64,000 bases of DNA from Arthrobacter sp. AK04 (GCF_021129155.1 NZ_JAJOMC010000009.1:47034-111033), one strand, 5' to 3'; shown: positions 16,600-26,222, counted from the first letter of the stretch. The notes: generated by a model from the sequence alone, not told the origin. Program-made: numbers and translations.

Positions 16600-17516
16600 G
16601 CTCCCTGTCGCCGGTCAACCCGGACCCCTCAGCCCCGCCCACGCAGGCCGCGGACCCCGCGATTCCACGGGACCGGCCCTTCTCCCGGCAGAACCTGGTG
16701 CAGGCCGTCCTGGGCGGGTACGTTCCACTGATCCTGGCCACCCTGGTGGTTTTCCTGCCGCTGCTGTGGATGGTGCTCAGCTCGTTCAAGCAGCCCGGTG
16801 AAATCATCACCATGGATCTTGAGATCCTGCCTGAAGGCCTCAACCTGCAGAACTACCAGATTGCCATGACCACGGTGCCGTTCGGCCAGTTCTTCCTCAA
16901 CAGCGCCATCGTCACGGCGGCGGGCGCCAGCGTCAAGGTGGTCCTGGCCATCCTCACGGCCTACGCCCTGGTGTTCGTGCGCTTCCCGTTCAAGAACGCC
17001 ATTTTCATGCTCATCCTGGTTGCGCTGATGGTGCCGCCCCAGGTGTCCATCCTGCCCAACTACATCCTCATATCGGGCATGGGCGGGAAGAACACCCTGT
17101 GGGGCATCATCCTGCCGGGCCTTGGAACCGCCTTCGGCACCTTCCTCCTCCGGCAGCACTTCCTCACCCTGCCCAACTCCATCCTTGAGTCGGCTGAAAT
17201 CGATGGGGCAGGCCACTGGCGCCGCCTGTGGCGCATCGTGGTGCCCATTTCTGTTCCCTCCATCGCCACGGTGGCGCTGGTGACCATCGTCAGCGAGTGG
17301 AACGAGTACATCTGGCCGCTGATCATCACAGACCGCCCGGACACCATGACCCTGCCGGTGGGCCTGACGCTGCTCCAGAACTCAGAGAGCAACGCCTCCG
17401 GATGGGGCATCCTCATGGCCGGGGCCGTCCTGGTGATCGTCCCCATCCTCATCGTCTTCGCAGCCCTCCAGCGTTACATCGTCGCCGGGCTCACCCAGGG
17501 CAGCGTCACCGGGTAA
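16596..17516 (+). CDS. Carbohydrate ABC transporter permease (MalG/UgpE type)
   Basis: This 306-residue permease has a Pro-rich cytoplasmic N-terminus, then a hydrophobic helix (VPLILATLVVFLPLLWMVLS) and SSFKQPGEI, a MalG/UgpE signature. The EAA-like loop reads NSILESAEIDGAGHWRRLWR, followed by three helices. The GTG start overlaps the previous stop (GTGA), so the two permeases are translationally coupled and expected to form a heterodimer. The solute-binding protein gene follows after 73 bases. There is no ATPase gene in this operon. Confidence 0.91.
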   Translation: MSSLSPVNPDPSAPPTQAADPAIPRDRPFSRQNLVQAVLGGYVPLILATLVVFLPLLWMVLSSFKQPGEIITMDLEILPEGLNLQNYQIAMTTVPFGQFFLNSAIVTAAGASVKVVLAILTAYALVFVRFPFKNAIFMLILVALMVPPQVSILPNYILISGMGGKNTLWGIILPGLGTAFGTFLLRQHFLTLPNSILESAEIDGAGHWRRLWRIVVPISVPSIATVALVTIVSEWNEYIWPLIITDRPDTMTLPVGLTLLQNSESNASGWGILMAGAVLVIVPILIVFAALQRYIVAGLTQGSVTG

Positions 17517-17589
17517 GCCCGTGCCGCCGTCGTTCATCACAGAAGAAGCACCCAACTCCTCAATGTGGCACCCAACGAAAGGACCTGCA

Positions 17590-18933
17590 ATGACACAGCA
17601 CCTCGATCGGAGGCACTTCCTCGGACTCGCCGGGGTCACGGCGTCCGCCGCTGCCCTGGCAGCCTGCGGCGGCCCGTCCACCAGCGGCACCCCCGTGGCC
17701 AGCGAAGCCGCCGAACTCGACTTCAGCGGAGTAACGCCAGCCGCGAAAATCGATTTCTGGTCCAACCACCCCGGCAAGTCGCAGGACGTCGAAAAAGCCA
17801 TTATTGAGAAGTTCCATGCCAAGTACCCGGACATCCGGGTCAATCTGGTCACGGCCGGAGCGAACTACGAGGAAATTGCGCAGAAGTTCCAGACCTCGCA
17901 GGCAGCCAAATCCGGCCTCCCGGGCGTCGTGGTGCTCTCCGATGTGTGGTGGTTCCGCTACTTCACCAACGGCAGCATCATCCCGGTGGACGCCCTCGTC
18001 AAGCAGCTGGACATCAAGCTGGACGATTTCCGGCAGTCACTCGTGGACGACTACAAGTACAACGACAAGCAGTGGGCGCTCCCCTATGGCCGCTCAACTC
18101 CCCTGTTCTACTACAACAAGGACCACTTCCAGGCCGCCGGCCTGCCGGACCGGGCTCCCAAAACCTGGCAGGAATTTGGTGAGTGGGCACCCAAGCTGAA
18201 GGCCAGCTCAGGAGCGCAGTACGCCTACATCTACCCGGCGTTGGCCGGATACGCGGGCTGGACGCTGCAGAACAACCTGTGGGGCTGGGGCGGCTCCTGG
18301 TCCAAGGAATGGGAAATCACCTGCGATTCGCCCGAAGCGGTCGAAGCGCTGCAGTGGGCCCAGGACTCCATCTACAAGAACGGCTGGGCCGGCGTCTCCT
18401 CCAAGGAAGCTGCAGACGACTTCTCCGCCGGTCTGACCTCGTCCACGATCTCCTCCACCGGGTCCCTCCTTGGCGTGCTGAAATCCGCGCCGTTCAATGT
18501 GGGCGTGGGCTTCCTTCCCGGCGGACCCAAAGCCGAGACCAACGTCTGCCCCACCGGCGGCGCGGGCCTGGGCATCCCGAGCGGCATCAGCAAGGAAGAG
18601 CAGCTGGCTGCCGGCACCTTCCTGAAGTTCATGACCGAACCGGAAAACAGCGCAGCCTTCTCGGCGGCCACCGGCTACATGCCCACCCGCGAGTCGGCGG
18701 ACATGAAGGCGGTCTTGGCCCAGACACCGCAGATCCAGACCGCCGTGGACCAGCTGGCTGTCACCCGGGTCCAGGACAATGCCCGGGTGTTCCTCCCGGG
18801 CGCCGACCAGGAACTGGCCAAGGCGGCAGCTGCCATCCTCACCCAGCAGGCGGACGTGAAGGCCACCATGGCCAGCCTGAAGAAGACGCTGGAAGGCATC
18901 TACGAGAAGGACGTCAAGCCCAAGCTTGGCTAG
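17590..18933 (+). CDS. ABC transporter substrate-binding lipoprotein (family 1, UgpB-like)
   Basis: This 447-residue lipoprotein has an export signal containing a twin-arginine-like RRHFLGLAG and a lipobox LAAC, so it is anchored outside the membrane after cleavage. The mature part has the family 1 solute-binding pattern: KIDFWSNHPGKSQDVEKAII, GVVVLSDVWWFRYF, WALPYGRSTPLFYYNKDHF and SSTISSTGSLLGVL. It most resembles UgpB-type proteins, so sn-glycerol-3-phosphate, glycerophosphodiesters or a sugar are candidate ligands. ATG 17590 follows AAAGGA and places the signal at the N-terminus. A strong hairpin follows the stop. Confidence 0.9.
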   Translation: MTQHLDRRHFLGLAGVTASAAALAACGGPSTSGTPVASEAAELDFSGVTPAAKIDFWSNHPGKSQDVEKAIIEKFHAKYPDIRVNLVTAGANYEEIAQKFQTSQAAKSGLPGVVVLSDVWWFRYFTNGSIIPVDALVKQLDIKLDDFRQSLVDDYKYNDKQWALPYGRSTPLFYYNKDHFQAAGLPDRAPKTWQEFGEWAPKLKASSGAQYAYIYPALAGYAGWTLQNNLWGWGGSWSKEWEITCDSPEAVEALQWAQDSIYKNGWAGVSSKEAADDFSAGLTSSTISSTGSLLGVLKSAPFNVGVGFLPGGPKAETNVCPTGGAGLGIPSGISKEEQLAAGTFLKFMTEPENSAAFSAATGYMPTRESADMKAVLAQTPQIQTAVDQLAVTRVQDNARVFLPGADQELAKAAAAILTQQADVKATMASLKKTLEGIYEKDVKPKLG

Positions 18934-18948
18934 CTTTCCCGTTACGCA

Positions 18949-18996
18949 AGAAGCGCCAGATGTTGTTGTGGGATCACAACGACGCCTGGCGCTTCT
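18949..18996. terminator. Terminator hairpin between the ABC operon and map
   Basis: AGAAGCGCCAG at 18949-18959 pairs exactly with CTGGCGCTTCT at 18986-18996. The inner part (GTTGTTGTG and CACAACGAC) extends the stem, and GTTT follows. It lies between the convergent substrate-binding gene and map and can serve both. Confidence 0.7.
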
Positions 18997-19055
18997 GTTT
19001 AGGCTGCTGGGCCGGGCCCGTGGGCCCGTAAGCCTGCCGCCCTACTGAATCTGGA

Positions 19056-19883
19056 CTACGGGATGGGCACGGGGGTCACGCCGAGCGGCACAAGGTGCTC
19101 CGCACCGCCGTCGGGCGCTGACAGCACCCAGATGCCCTTCTCGTGGACCGCCACGGAGTGCTCCCACTGGCAGGACCGCTTGCCGTCCGTGGTGACAACT
19201 GTCCAGTCGTCCTCCAGTACCGCGGTTTCGATGCCGCCGCGCACCAGCATGGGCTCAATGGCCAGGCACAGCCCAGGTTTGATCTTCGGGCCGCGGTGCG
19301 TGGTGCGGTAGTTCAGCACGTCGGGGGCCATGTGCATTTCCGAACCGATGCCGTGGCCCACATAGTCCTCGAGGATCCCCAGCGGTTTGCCGGGAACGGA
19401 CGAAACGTAATCGTCGATCGCCGCCCCGATGTCGCCGACGTGCTTTCCGGTGGCCAGCGCGGCGATGCCATGCCACATCGCCGCGCGGGTCACGTCCGAG
19501 AGGCGCTGGTCCTCCGGGTCAGCCGTGCCCACGATGACGGTCCTGGCCGAATCGGAGTGCCAGCCGTCCACGATCGCGCCGCCGTCGATCGAGATGATGT
19601 CCCCGTCATTGAGGACCCGGCTGCCCGGGATGCCGTGGACCACTTCCTCGTTGACCGAGGTGCAGATCGTGGCCGGAAACCCGTGGTAGCCAAGGAAGTT
19701 GGACTTGGCGCCCGCTTCGTTCAGGACAGCGGCGAAGACGTCGTCGAGGTGCTTGGTGGTGGCACCGGGCACTGCTGCGGCGACGGCTGCGTCCAGTGCA
19801 CGGCTCAGGACCAGGCCTGCCTCGTGCATGGTGCGCATCTGGGCGTTGGTCTTGTATTCGATGCGGGGCTGGCCAAAGGCCAT
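19056..19883 (-). CDS. map: Methionine aminopeptidase, type I
   Basis: This enzyme removes the initiator methionine from nascent proteins. The 275-residue protein has the metal-binding set of type I enzymes: His in FLGYHGFPATICTSVNEEVV, Asp pairs in DIISIDGGAIVDGWHSDSAR, His in YVGHGIGSEMH, and Glu in LAIEPML and SCQWEHSVAV. The length is near that of short type I enzymes; an N-terminal zinc-finger extension is absent. It follows adk after 72 bases that contain a strong hairpin, in the secY-adk-map order, but is separated from infA by an insertion of non-ribosomal genes. Confidence 0.97.
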   Translation of the reverse strand: MAFGQPRIEYKTNAQMRTMHEAGLVLSRALDAAVAAAVPGATTKHLDDVFAAVLNEAGAKSNFLGYHGFPATICTSVNEEVVHGIPGSRVLNDGDIISIDGGAIVDGWHSDSARTVIVGTADPEDQRLSDVTRAAMWHGIAALATGKHVGDIGAAIDDYVSSVPGKPLGILEDYVGHGIGSEMHMAPDVLNYRTTHRGPKIKPGLCLAIEPMLVRGGIETAVLEDDWTVVTTDGKRSCQWEHSVAVHEKGIWVLSAPDGGAEHLVPLGVTPVPIP

Positions 19884-19906
19884 GGTGTTCCTTCTTTCAA
19901 ATGGCT

Positions 19907-19937
19907 GAGGCTCCTCCCGGTTGCCGGGAGGAGCCTC
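19907..19937. terminator. 14-bp hairpin between adk and map
   Basis: GAGGCTCCTCCCGG (19907-19920) and CCGGGAGGAGCCTC (19924-19937) form a perfect stem with a 3-base loop. On the - strand no T-run follows, so partial termination, attenuation or mRNA processing between adk and map is more likely than complete termination. Confidence 0.6.
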
Positions 19938-19955
19938 GGAATACGTTCGCCTGGA

Positions 19956-20534
19956 TCAGGCTGCCTGTGCCGCCTTGATGGCCTGCATGACGCGGTCGGT
20001 GACTTCGTCGATGCCGCCGATGCCGTCTACCTGGGTCAGGATGCCGCGCTCGGCATACTTCGCCACCACGGCTTCGGTCTGCTCGTGGTAGAGGTCAAGC
20101 CGGTGGCGGATGACGGCTTCGTTGTCGTCGCTCCGGCCCGTTTCCTTGGCCCGGCCCAGCAGGCGGTGGACCAGTTCCTCATCGTCGGCAGTCAGCTGCA
20201 GGACGACGTCGAGCTTTTCCTCACCCTTGGCGAGGATCTCGTCCAGGTAGTCCACCTGGGCGGTGGTGCGGGGGTAGCCGTCCAGCAGGAAGCCGCTTTC
20301 GACGTCGGACTCGCTGAGCCTGTCCCGCACCATCTTGTTGGTGACGCTGTCAGGGACAAAGTCGCCGTTGTCCATGTACTTCTTGGCTTCAATGCCAAGA
20401 GGCGTCTCGCCCTTCACGTTCGCGCGGAAGATGTCGCCGGTGGAGATGGCCACAACGCCGAGGCGCTCTGAAATCCGCTCCGCCTGCGTTCCTTTTCCGG
20501 AACCGGGAGGTCCAATAATCAGCATTCTCGTCAT
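19956..20534 (-). CDS. adk: Adenylate kinase
   Basis: This 192-residue enzyme interconverts AMP plus ATP with two ADP. The P-loop GPPGSGKGTQA is at residues 8-18, then STGDIFRANV, the AMP-binding FLLDGYPRTTAQ, and a short LID region (LGRAKETGRSDDNEAV) without the four-cysteine zinc site. It is therefore the short actinobacterial type. Its ATG overlaps the secY stop by 4 bases (ATGA), as is usual in the secY-adk pair, indicating coupled translation. Confidence 0.97.
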   Translation of the reverse strand: MTRMLIIGPPGSGKGTQAERISERLGVVAISTGDIFRANVKGETPLGIEAKKYMDNGDFVPDSVTNKMVRDRLSESDVESGFLLDGYPRTTAQVDYLDEILAKGEEKLDVVLQLTADDEELVHRLLGRAKETGRSDDNEAVIRHRLDLYHEQTEAVVAKYAERGILTQVDGIGGIDEVTDRVMQAIKAAQAA

Positions 20535-21841
20535 CGCAAAAGCCCTTCGTAGTGACGTTGTTGTAGCTGCGCATCAATCTGCTTGACGGTCTCCAGGCCA
20601 ACGCCCACCATGATCAGGATCGAGGTCCCACCGAACGGGAAGTTCTGGTTTGCGTTGATCAGTACCAGTGCCACCAGCGGGATCAGCGCCACGAAGCCCA
20701 GGTACAAGGCTCCGGGCAGGGTGATCCTGGAGAGCACGTACTGCAGATAGTCAGCGGTCGGCTTACCCGCGCGGATACCCGGGATGAAGCCGCCGTACTT
20801 CTTCATGTTGTCCGAGACCTCTTCAGGGTTGAAGGTGATCGCGACATAGAAGTAGGTAAAGAACACGATCATGGCGAAGTACAGCACCATATAGATCGGC
20901 TGGTCGCCGCGGACCAGGTTGTTGTTGATCCATTCGACCCACGGCTGGAGCTGCTCGCCCTGCGCGGGCTGGTTGAACTGGGCAATCAGGCCCGGCAGGT
21001 AAAGCATCGAGGAAGCGAAGATCACCGGGATAACACCGGCCATGTTCACCTTGATCGGGATGTAGGTGCTGGTGCCGCCCACGGTGCGGCGGCCAATCAT
21101 CCGTTTGGCGTACTGCACCGGGACCCTGCGCTGCGACTGCTCAACAAAGACAACCAGTGCCACTGTCAGCAGGCCCACCGCGAGAACAATGAAGAAGGTT
21201 CCGGGACCTTGTGCGCTCCAGATGGCGCCCAGGGACGTGGGGAACGTGGCGGCGATGGACGTAAAGATGAGCAGGGACATGCCGTTGCCCACGCCCTTCT
21301 CGGTCACGAGCTCGCCCATCCACATGATCAGGCCGGTGCCGGCCGTCAGGGTGATGATGAGCAGGATGGTGGTGATCACGCTGCTGTCCGGAATGATCGG
21401 CAGGTTGCAGCCCGGAAGCAGCTGCCCGGAGCGTGCAAGGGATACCAGCGTGGTGGCGTTGAGGAGGCCCAGCGCAATGGTGAGGTACCGGGTGTACTGG
21501 GTCAGTTTGGACTGGCCCGAAGCACCCTCTTCGTAGAGCTGCTGGAACCGGGGAATGACCACCCGGAGCAGCTGGACGATGATGCTGGCCGTGATGTACG
21601 GCATGATGCCCAGCGCGAAGATGGACACCTGGAGCAACGCGCCGCCGCTGAACAGGTTAACGAGCTGGTACAGCCCCTCGGCCGTCTGACCGTTCTGCAA
21701 GCATTGCTGGACATTCTGGTAGTTCACACCAGGCGAGGGAATGAAAGCACCCAAGCGGAAGATGGTGATGATTCCCAGCGTGAACAACAACTTGCGTCGC
21801 AGATCAGGCGTGCGAAAGGCCCGGCCAAATGCGCTAAGCAA
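20531..21841 (-). CDS. secY: Protein translocase subunit SecY
   Basis: SecY is the channel of the general secretion pathway. The 436-residue protein has about ten hydrophobic helices and conserved segments LFTLGIITIFRLGAFIPSPG, ALGIMPYITASIIVQLL and the cytoplasmic loop QRRVPVQYAKRMIGRR. I chose the TTG at 21841, four bases after an AGGAGG site, because actinobacterial SecY begins LSAFGRAFRTPDLRRK; the upstream in-frame extension looks non-coding. A terminator hairpin after rplO lies upstream, so secY-adk probably has its own promoter in the ~215-base gap. Confidence 0.96.
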   Translation of the reverse strand: MLSAFGRAFRTPDLRRKLLFTLGIITIFRLGAFIPSPGVNYQNVQQCLQNGQTAEGLYQLVNLFSGGALLQVSIFALGIMPYITASIIVQLLRVVIPRFQQLYEEGASGQSKLTQYTRYLTIALGLLNATTLVSLARSGQLLPGCNLPIIPDSSVITTILLIITLTAGTGLIMWMGELVTEKGVGNGMSLLIFTSIAATFPTSLGAIWSAQGPGTFFIVLAVGLLTVALVVFVEQSQRRVPVQYAKRMIGRRTVGGTSTYIPIKVNMAGVIPVIFASSMLYLPGLIAQFNQPAQGEQLQPWVEWINNNLVRGDQPIYMVLYFAMIVFFTYFYVAITFNPEEVSDNMKKYGGFIPGIRAGKPTADYLQYVLSRITLPGALYLGFVALIPLVALVLINANQNFPFGGTSILIMVGVGLETVKQIDAQLQQRHYEGLLR

Positions 21842-21989
21842 GCGTCCTCCTGTGGTGTGAATAAGAGTGGTGTGATGGGGATCTATGAATCCCAACAACC
21901 GAGTCTAACGGGTGTATGCGCCCTGCGAACAATCCGCGGCGGCGCCGCTGCGCCGGATGGCGGCGAAAAAACGGCGGGCGGATGGAAAA

Positions 21990-22029
21990 AACTCCCGGCC
22001 CCGGGGCGGTAGCCCCAGGACCGGGAGTT
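21990..22029 (-). terminator. Terminator after rplO (end of the spc operon)
   Basis: AACTCCCGGCCCCGGGGC (21990-22007) pairs with GCCCCAGGACCGGGAGTT (22012-22029) with two mismatches. It is followed on the - strand by a run of six Ts, a classical intrinsic terminator 27 bases past the rplO stop. Confidence 0.8.
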
Positions 22030-22056
22030 CAACAACGGGCTTGGCGCCCACCGGCT

Positions 22057-22545
22057 CTAGAGAGCGGTGGTGCTTCCGCCTGCTGCGGCAATCTTTTCAG
22101 CGGCACTGGCCGAGAATGCGTGGGCGGTGACGTCAACCTTGACGGTGATGTCTCCGGTGCCCAGCACCTTGACGGGCTGGTTCTTGCGAACGGCACCCTT
22201 TTCGACCAGGTTCTCCACGGTGACTGCGCCACCTTCGGGGAACAGCTCGTTGAGCTTGTCCAGGTTTACAACCTGGAACTCAACCCGGAACGGGTTCTTG
22301 AAGCCGCGCAGCTTCGGCAGGCGCATGTGCAGCGGCAGCTGGCCGCCGGCAAAGCCAGCCTTGATCTGGTAGCGGGCTGCAGTACCCTTCGTGCCACGTC
22401 CAGCGGTCTTACCCTTGGATGCTTCACCACGACCAACACGGGTCTTGGCGGTCTTGGCACCCGGGGCGGGACGCAGGTGGTGAACCTTCAGGGCGTTCTG
22501 CTTCTCAGCAGCCTGTGCCTTGTCAGCAGTGTTCTTCTCTGCCAT
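22057..22545 (-). CDS. rplO: 50S ribosomal protein L15
   Basis: L15 is a late-assembly 23S rRNA-binding protein. The 162-residue protein has [37 protein letters not shown] and [16 protein letters not shown], all family signatures, plus a slightly extended N-terminus. It is the last gene of the spc operon here and is followed by an intrinsic terminator. Confidence 0.97.
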   Translation of the reverse strand: MAEKNTADKAQAAEKQNALKVHHLRPAPGAKTAKTRVGRGEASKGKTAGRGTKGTAARYQIKAGFAGGQLPLHMRLPKLRGFKNPFRVEFQVVNLDKLNELFPEGGAVTVENLVEKGAVRKNQPVKVLGTGDITVKVDVTAHAFSASAAEKIAAAGGSTTAL

Positions 22546-22752
22546 TTACTTCGCCTCCTCTACCTTTACCAGGTGCGGAACCGTGTTGAGCATTCCAACG
22601 GTCACGGCATCGGCGGTGCGGACAACGGTCTGTCCGATACGCTTCAGGCCGAGGGACCGGAGGGTGTCGCGCTGGTTCTGCTTGCCGCCAATGGCGGACT
22701 TGATCTGAGTGATCTCCAACTGAGCGTCGGAGGGAACCAGGTTCTTAGCCAT
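22546..22752 (-). CDS. rpmD: 50S ribosomal protein L30
   Basis: A 68-residue single-domain protein with the L30 pattern [20 protein letters not shown] and [14 protein letters not shown], then [16 protein letters not shown]. Its stop is directly followed by the rplO start with no gap, so translation is probably coupled. Canonical length and position between rpsE and rplO. Confidence 0.97.
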   Translation of the reverse strand: MAKNLVPSDAQLEITQIKSAIGGKQNQRDTLRSLGLKRIGQTVVRTADAVTVGMLNTVPHLVKVEEAK

Positions 22753-22754
22753 AA

Positions 22755-23477
22755 CTAGGCACCTGCCTTCGGGTTCAGGAGTGCCTTCACCAGGGCCGCC
22801 GGAGCGATCTCGTCGAGGGGCAGGCCGCGGCGTGCTGCCACTGCTGCCGGCTCTTCGAGGCGCTTCAGGGCATCAACGGTCGCGTGAACGATGTTGATGG
22901 CGTTGGAGGAACCGAGCGACTTGGAGAGGATGTCGTGGATACCCACGCACTCCAGTACTGCACGGACCGGGCCACCGGCGATAACACCGGTACCGGCGGA
23001 AGCCGGACGCAGCATTACGACGCCGGCTGCAGCCTCACCCTGAACGCGGTGCGGGATGGTGCTGCCAACGCGGGGAACGCGGAAGAAGGACTTCTTAGCT
23101 TCTTCAACGCCCTTCGCGATTGCGGCAGGAACTTCCTTAGCCTTGCCGTAGCCAACGCCGACCATGCCGTTGCCGTCACCAACGACGACCAGGGCGGTGA
23201 AGCTGAAGCGACGACCACCCTTGACCACCTTGGAAACGCGGTTGATGGTAACGACGCGCTCTACGAACTGGCTCTTCTCGGCTTCACGGCCGCCGTCGCG
23301 GCCGCCACGGCCACCACGGTCGCCGCGGCCCTGGCCACGGTCGCCACGCTCGCCGCGACGAGCGCCGCCACGGCGGTCGTCGGCAGCTGCGGGGGCAGTG
23401 GTCTCAGCGGCAGCTGTGGCTTCAGTAGCCTTCTGATCTGCAGACACAGTGTCCTTTTCCTTGTTTGCTTCCGTCAC
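22755..23477 (-). CDS. rpsE: 30S ribosomal protein S5
   Basis: S5 helps maintain decoding fidelity near the mRNA entry channel. The double-stranded RNA-binding and ribosomal S5 domains are intact: [40 protein letters not shown] and [20 protein letters not shown]. The first ~70 residues are an Ala/Thr-rich then Arg/Gly/Asp-rich low-complexity extension, giving 240 residues against about 166 in E. coli. The GTG start overlaps the rplR stop (GTGA). Confidence 0.97.
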   Translation of the reverse strand: MTEANKEKDTVSADQKATEATAAAETTAPAAADDRRGGARRGERGDRGQGRGDRGGRGGRDGGREAEKSQFVERVVTINRVSKVVKGGRRFSFTALVVVGDGNGMVGVGYGKAKEVPAAIAKGVEEAKKSFFRVPRVGSTIPHRVQGEAAAGVVMLRPASAGTGVIAGGPVRAVLECVGIHDILSKSLGSSNAINIVHATVDALKRLEEPAAVAARRGLPLDEIAPAALVKALLNPKAGA

Positions 23478-23857
23478 AGTGACAGCCCACCTTCACGTGC
23501 ACCGTCAGCGACGGCGGCGATCCGGCCGTGGTACTTGTTACCACCGCGGTCGAAGACAACAGCTTCGATACCGGCAGCCTTGGCACGCTCGGCAACCAGT
23601 TCGCCAACGCGCTTGGCCTTGGCGGTCTTGTCGCCGTCGAATGCACGAAGGTCGGCTTCCAGAGTGGAGGCGCTCGCTACGGTCAGGCCCTTGGTGTCAT
23701 CGACAACCTGGACGAATACGTGGCGTGCGGAACGGTTGACGACCAGACGCGGACGTACAGCCGTACCGGAGATGCGCTTACGGATACGAAGCTGGCGGCG
23801 GCTGCGCGAAGCAGACTTGCTCTTGTTCGTACGCTTCTTGTTAATTGAGATGGCCAT
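23474..23857 (-). CDS. rplR: 50S ribosomal protein L18
   Basis: L18 binds 5S rRNA and attaches it to the 50S subunit. The 127-residue protein has a basic N-terminus ([20 protein letters not shown]), [20 protein letters not shown], and [20 protein letters not shown]. It lies 2 bases after rplF in the spc operon, and its stop overlaps rpsE. Confidence 0.97.
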   Translation of the reverse strand: MAISINKKRTNKSKSASRSRRQLRIRKRISGTAVRPRLVVNRSARHVFVQVVDDTKGLTVASASTLEADLRAFDGDKTAKAKRVGELVAERAKAAGIEAVVFDRGGNKYHGRIAAVADGAREGGLSL

Positions 23858-23859
23858 GG

Positions 23860-24396
23860 TTACTTACCAGCCTTTCCGACCTTGCGGCGGATGACTTCGC
23901 CGGCGTAACGGATGCCCTTGCCCTTGTAGGGGTCCGGCTTCCGCAGCTTGCGAATGTTGGCAGCAACCTCGCCGACCTGCTGCTTGTTGATACCTGAAAC
24001 AGAGAGCTTGGTCGGGGTCTCAACTGCAAAGGTGATGCCGTCCGGTGCGGTGACGTTGACCGGGTGGCTGTAACCAAGAGCGAACTCCAGGTCGGATCCC
24101 TTGGCCTGAACGCGGTAACCAGTACCGACGATTTCAAGCTTCTTCTCGTAGCCCTTGGTGACGCCCTCGATCATGTTGGAGATCAGGGTGCGGGTCAGGC
24201 CGTGGAGTGAACGGGAGGCGCGCTCGTCGTTCGGGCGGGCGACGGTCAGGGTGTCTGCATCCAGGGTGACCTCGATCGGGCTGGCCACAGTGTGGTTCAG
24301 CTCGCCCTTGGTGCCCTTGACGCTGACGACAGAGCCGTCAACCTTGACCTCAACGCCGGCAGGAACGGTGATGGGGAGACGTCCAATACGTGACAT
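23860..24396 (-). CDS. rplF: 50S ribosomal protein L6
   Basis: L6 sits near the sarcin-ricin loop and the factor-binding centre. The 178-residue protein has two homologous domains. It starts [20 protein letters not shown] and contains the C-terminal signature [20 protein letters not shown] with the usual Lys-rich end. Length and position after rpsH are standard. Confidence 0.98.
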   Translation of the reverse strand: MSRIGRLPITVPAGVEVKVDGSVVSVKGTKGELNHTVASPIEVTLDADTLTVARPNDERASRSLHGLTRTLISNMIEGVTKGYEKKLEIVGTGYRVQAKGSDLEFALGYSHPVNVTAPDGITFAVETPTKLSVSGINKQQVGEVAANIRKLRKPDPYKGKGIRYAGEVIRRKVGKAGK

Positions 24397-24414
24397 TATT
24401 CTCTTCCTTTCCCG

Positions 24415-24813
24415 TTACCAGACGTACGCGAGGACTTCGCCGCCCACGCCCTTCTTGCCGGCCTGCTTGTCAGTCAGGAGGCCGGAAGAGGTGGACAGGA
24501 TTGCGACACCCAGGCCACCGAGCACGTGCGGCAGGTTGGTGGACTTTGCGTAAACACGCAGGCCCGGCTTGGAGATACGGCGAACGCCAGCGATTGAACG
24601 CTCGCGGTTCGGTCCGAACTTGAGCTCGATGGTCAGCTTCTTGCCAACCTCAGCGTCTTCTTCCTTCCAGCCGGCAATGAAGCCTTCAGCCTTGAGGATG
24701 TCAGCAACGCGTGCCTTGAGCTTGCTGTACGGCATAGTCACGGTGTCGTGGTATGCCGAGTTTGCATTGCGCAGACGCGTAAGCATGTCTGCGACAGGAT
24801 CTGTCATTGTCAT
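24415..24813 (-). CDS. rpsH: 30S ribosomal protein S8
   Basis: S8 binds helix 21 of 16S rRNA and in other bacteria represses its own operon. The 132-residue protein has [20 protein letters not shown], the C-terminal [19 protein letters not shown] and ends GGEVLAYVW. It directly follows rplE with only a 93-base gap; the S14 gene that usually lies between rplE and rpsH is missing. Confidence 0.98.
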   Translation of the reverse strand: MTMTDPVADMLTRLRNANSAYHDTVTMPYSKLKARVADILKAEGFIAGWKEEDAEVGKKLTIELKFGPNRERSIAGVRRISKPGLRVYAKSTNLPHVLGGLGVAILSTSSGLLTDKQAGKKGVGGEVLAYVW

Positions 24814-24906
24814 GGTGGGCTCGTGCCCTTCCTCGTAACGGTTTCCGCGGTGCTGCTTGCTGACTGGAGTCAGAAGCCGTGCCGCCGGACCTTTTACGTA
24901 GTTAGA

Positions 24907-25488
24907 TTAGTCTTCGGCCTTGAACGGGAAACCAAGCGCCTTGAGCAGCGCGCGGCCTTCGTCATCGGTCTTGGCAGTGGTAACAACCGTGATGTCCATA
25001 CCGCGGACGCGGTCGATCTTGTCCTGGTCGATTTCGTGGAACATAACCTGCTCGGTCAGACCGAAGGTGTAGTTGCCGTTGCCATCGAACTGCTTGCCGG
25101 AGAGACCGCGGAAGTCCCTAATTCGGGGCAGTGCCAGGGTGACAAGACGATCCAGGAATTCCCACATGCGGTCGCCACGCAGGGTAGCGTGTGCACCGAT
25201 GGGCATGCCTTCGCGCAGCTTGAACTGTGCGATCGACTTGCGGGCCTTGGTTACCTGCGGCTTCTGGCCGGTGATCTGGGTGAGGTCGCGGACGGCGCCG
25301 TCGATCAGCTTGGAGTCCTTGGCGGCATCTCCAACACCCATGTTCACAACGACCTTCACGAGGCGGGGAACCTGGTTGACGTTCTGGTACTTGAATTCCT
25401 CAATGAGCGTGCTCTTGATGGATTCTGCGTACTTGGTCTTCAGACGAGGAACGATCTTCGTTGCCGGAGTCTCGAGAGTCTCAGTCAT
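24907..25488 (-). CDS. rplE: 50S ribosomal protein L5
   Basis: L5 binds 5S rRNA and the P-site tRNA. The 193-residue protein contains [60 protein letters not shown] and the C-terminal [20 protein letters not shown]. The ATG overlaps the rplX stop by one base (TAATG). Confidence 0.98.
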   Translation of the reverse strand: MTETLETPATKIVPRLKTKYAESIKSTLIEEFKYQNVNQVPRLVKVVVNMGVGDAAKDSKLIDGAVRDLTQITGQKPQVTKARKSIAQFKLREGMPIGAHATLRGDRMWEFLDRLVTLALPRIRDFRGLSGKQFDGNGNYTFGLTEQVMFHEIDQDKIDRVRGMDITVVTTAKTDDEGRALLKALGFPFKAED

Positions 25489-25850
25489 TAGATGTCCTTC
25501 CCTGAGCTCTTGGCCACGCGGATGCGGACTTCGCGCTTCTTGCCGTTACGCTCAACGGTTTCAGTGCGGAAGCCAACGCGGGTGGGCTTCTTGGTGGACG
25601 GGTCAACCAGAGCCACGTTGGAGATGTGGATCGGGGCTTCAACAACCTCGATGCCACCGGTCTTGGTGCCGCGCTGCGACTGACCGACCTTAGTGTGCTT
25701 GGTTACGCGGTTAATGCCTTCAACCAACACGCGGTTGGTGTCGGTGAAGACGCGCAGGACCTTGCCCTGCTTGCCGCGGTCGCCGCCGCGCTCAGCCTTG
25801 GCGCCAGTGATGACCTGAACCAGGTCACCCTTCTTGATCTTTGCAGCCAT
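25488..25850 (-). CDS. rplX: 50S ribosomal protein L24
   Basis: L24 is an assembly initiator near the exit tunnel. The 120-residue protein has the KOW motif [20 protein letters not shown] followed by [20 protein letters not shown]. The length is slightly above the ~105 seen in E. coli. It follows rplN after 3 bases, as expected in the spc operon. Confidence 0.97.
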   Translation of the reverse strand: MAAKIKKGDLVQVITGAKAERGGDRGKQGKVLRVFTDTNRVLVEGINRVTKHTKVGQSQRGTKTGGIEVVEAPIHISNVALVDPSTKKPTRVGFRTETVERNGKKREVRIRVAKSSGKDI

Positions 25851-25853
25851 GGA

Positions 25854-26222
25854 CTAGAGCACCTCCGGAGCCAGAGAAACGATCTTCATGAACTTCTTGT
25901 CACGGAGTTCACGACCAACCGGTCCGAAGATACGGGTACCGCGGGGGTCACCGTCACCCTTCAGGATCACAGCTGCGTTCTCGTCAAACTTGATGTAGGA
26001 ACCATCCGCACGGCGGCGTTCCTTCTTGGTACGGACGATGACTGCCTTGACAACATCGCCCTTCTTTACGTTGCCGCCCGGGATTGCATCCTTGACGGTG
26101 GCGACAATGACGTCACCGATGCCTGCGTAGCGACGGCCAGATCCACCGAGAACGCGAATGGTAAGGATTTCCTTAGCACCCGTGTTGTCGGCGACCTTGA
26201 GTCGCGACTCCTGCTGAATCAC
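25854..26222 (-). CDS. rplN: 50S ribosomal protein L14
   Basis: L14 lies at the subunit interface. The 122-residue protein shows [40 protein letters not shown] and [20 protein letters not shown]. It is the first gene of the spc unit. In most bacteria rpsQ is immediately upstream, but here 0.94 kb of repeat-rich non-coding DNA lies between them, with a candidate promoter about 250 bases upstream. Confidence 0.98.
   Translation of the reverse strand: MIQQESRLKVADNTGAKEILTIRVLGGSGRRYAGIGDVIVATVKDAIPGGNVKKGDVVKAVIVRTKKERRRADGSYIKFDENAAVILKGDGDPRGTRIFGPVGRELRDKKFMKIVSLAPEVL

Noticed and set aside
21209..22012. 267-codon + strand frame over secY
   Set aside because: Antisense shadow of secY and its leader with no protein features.
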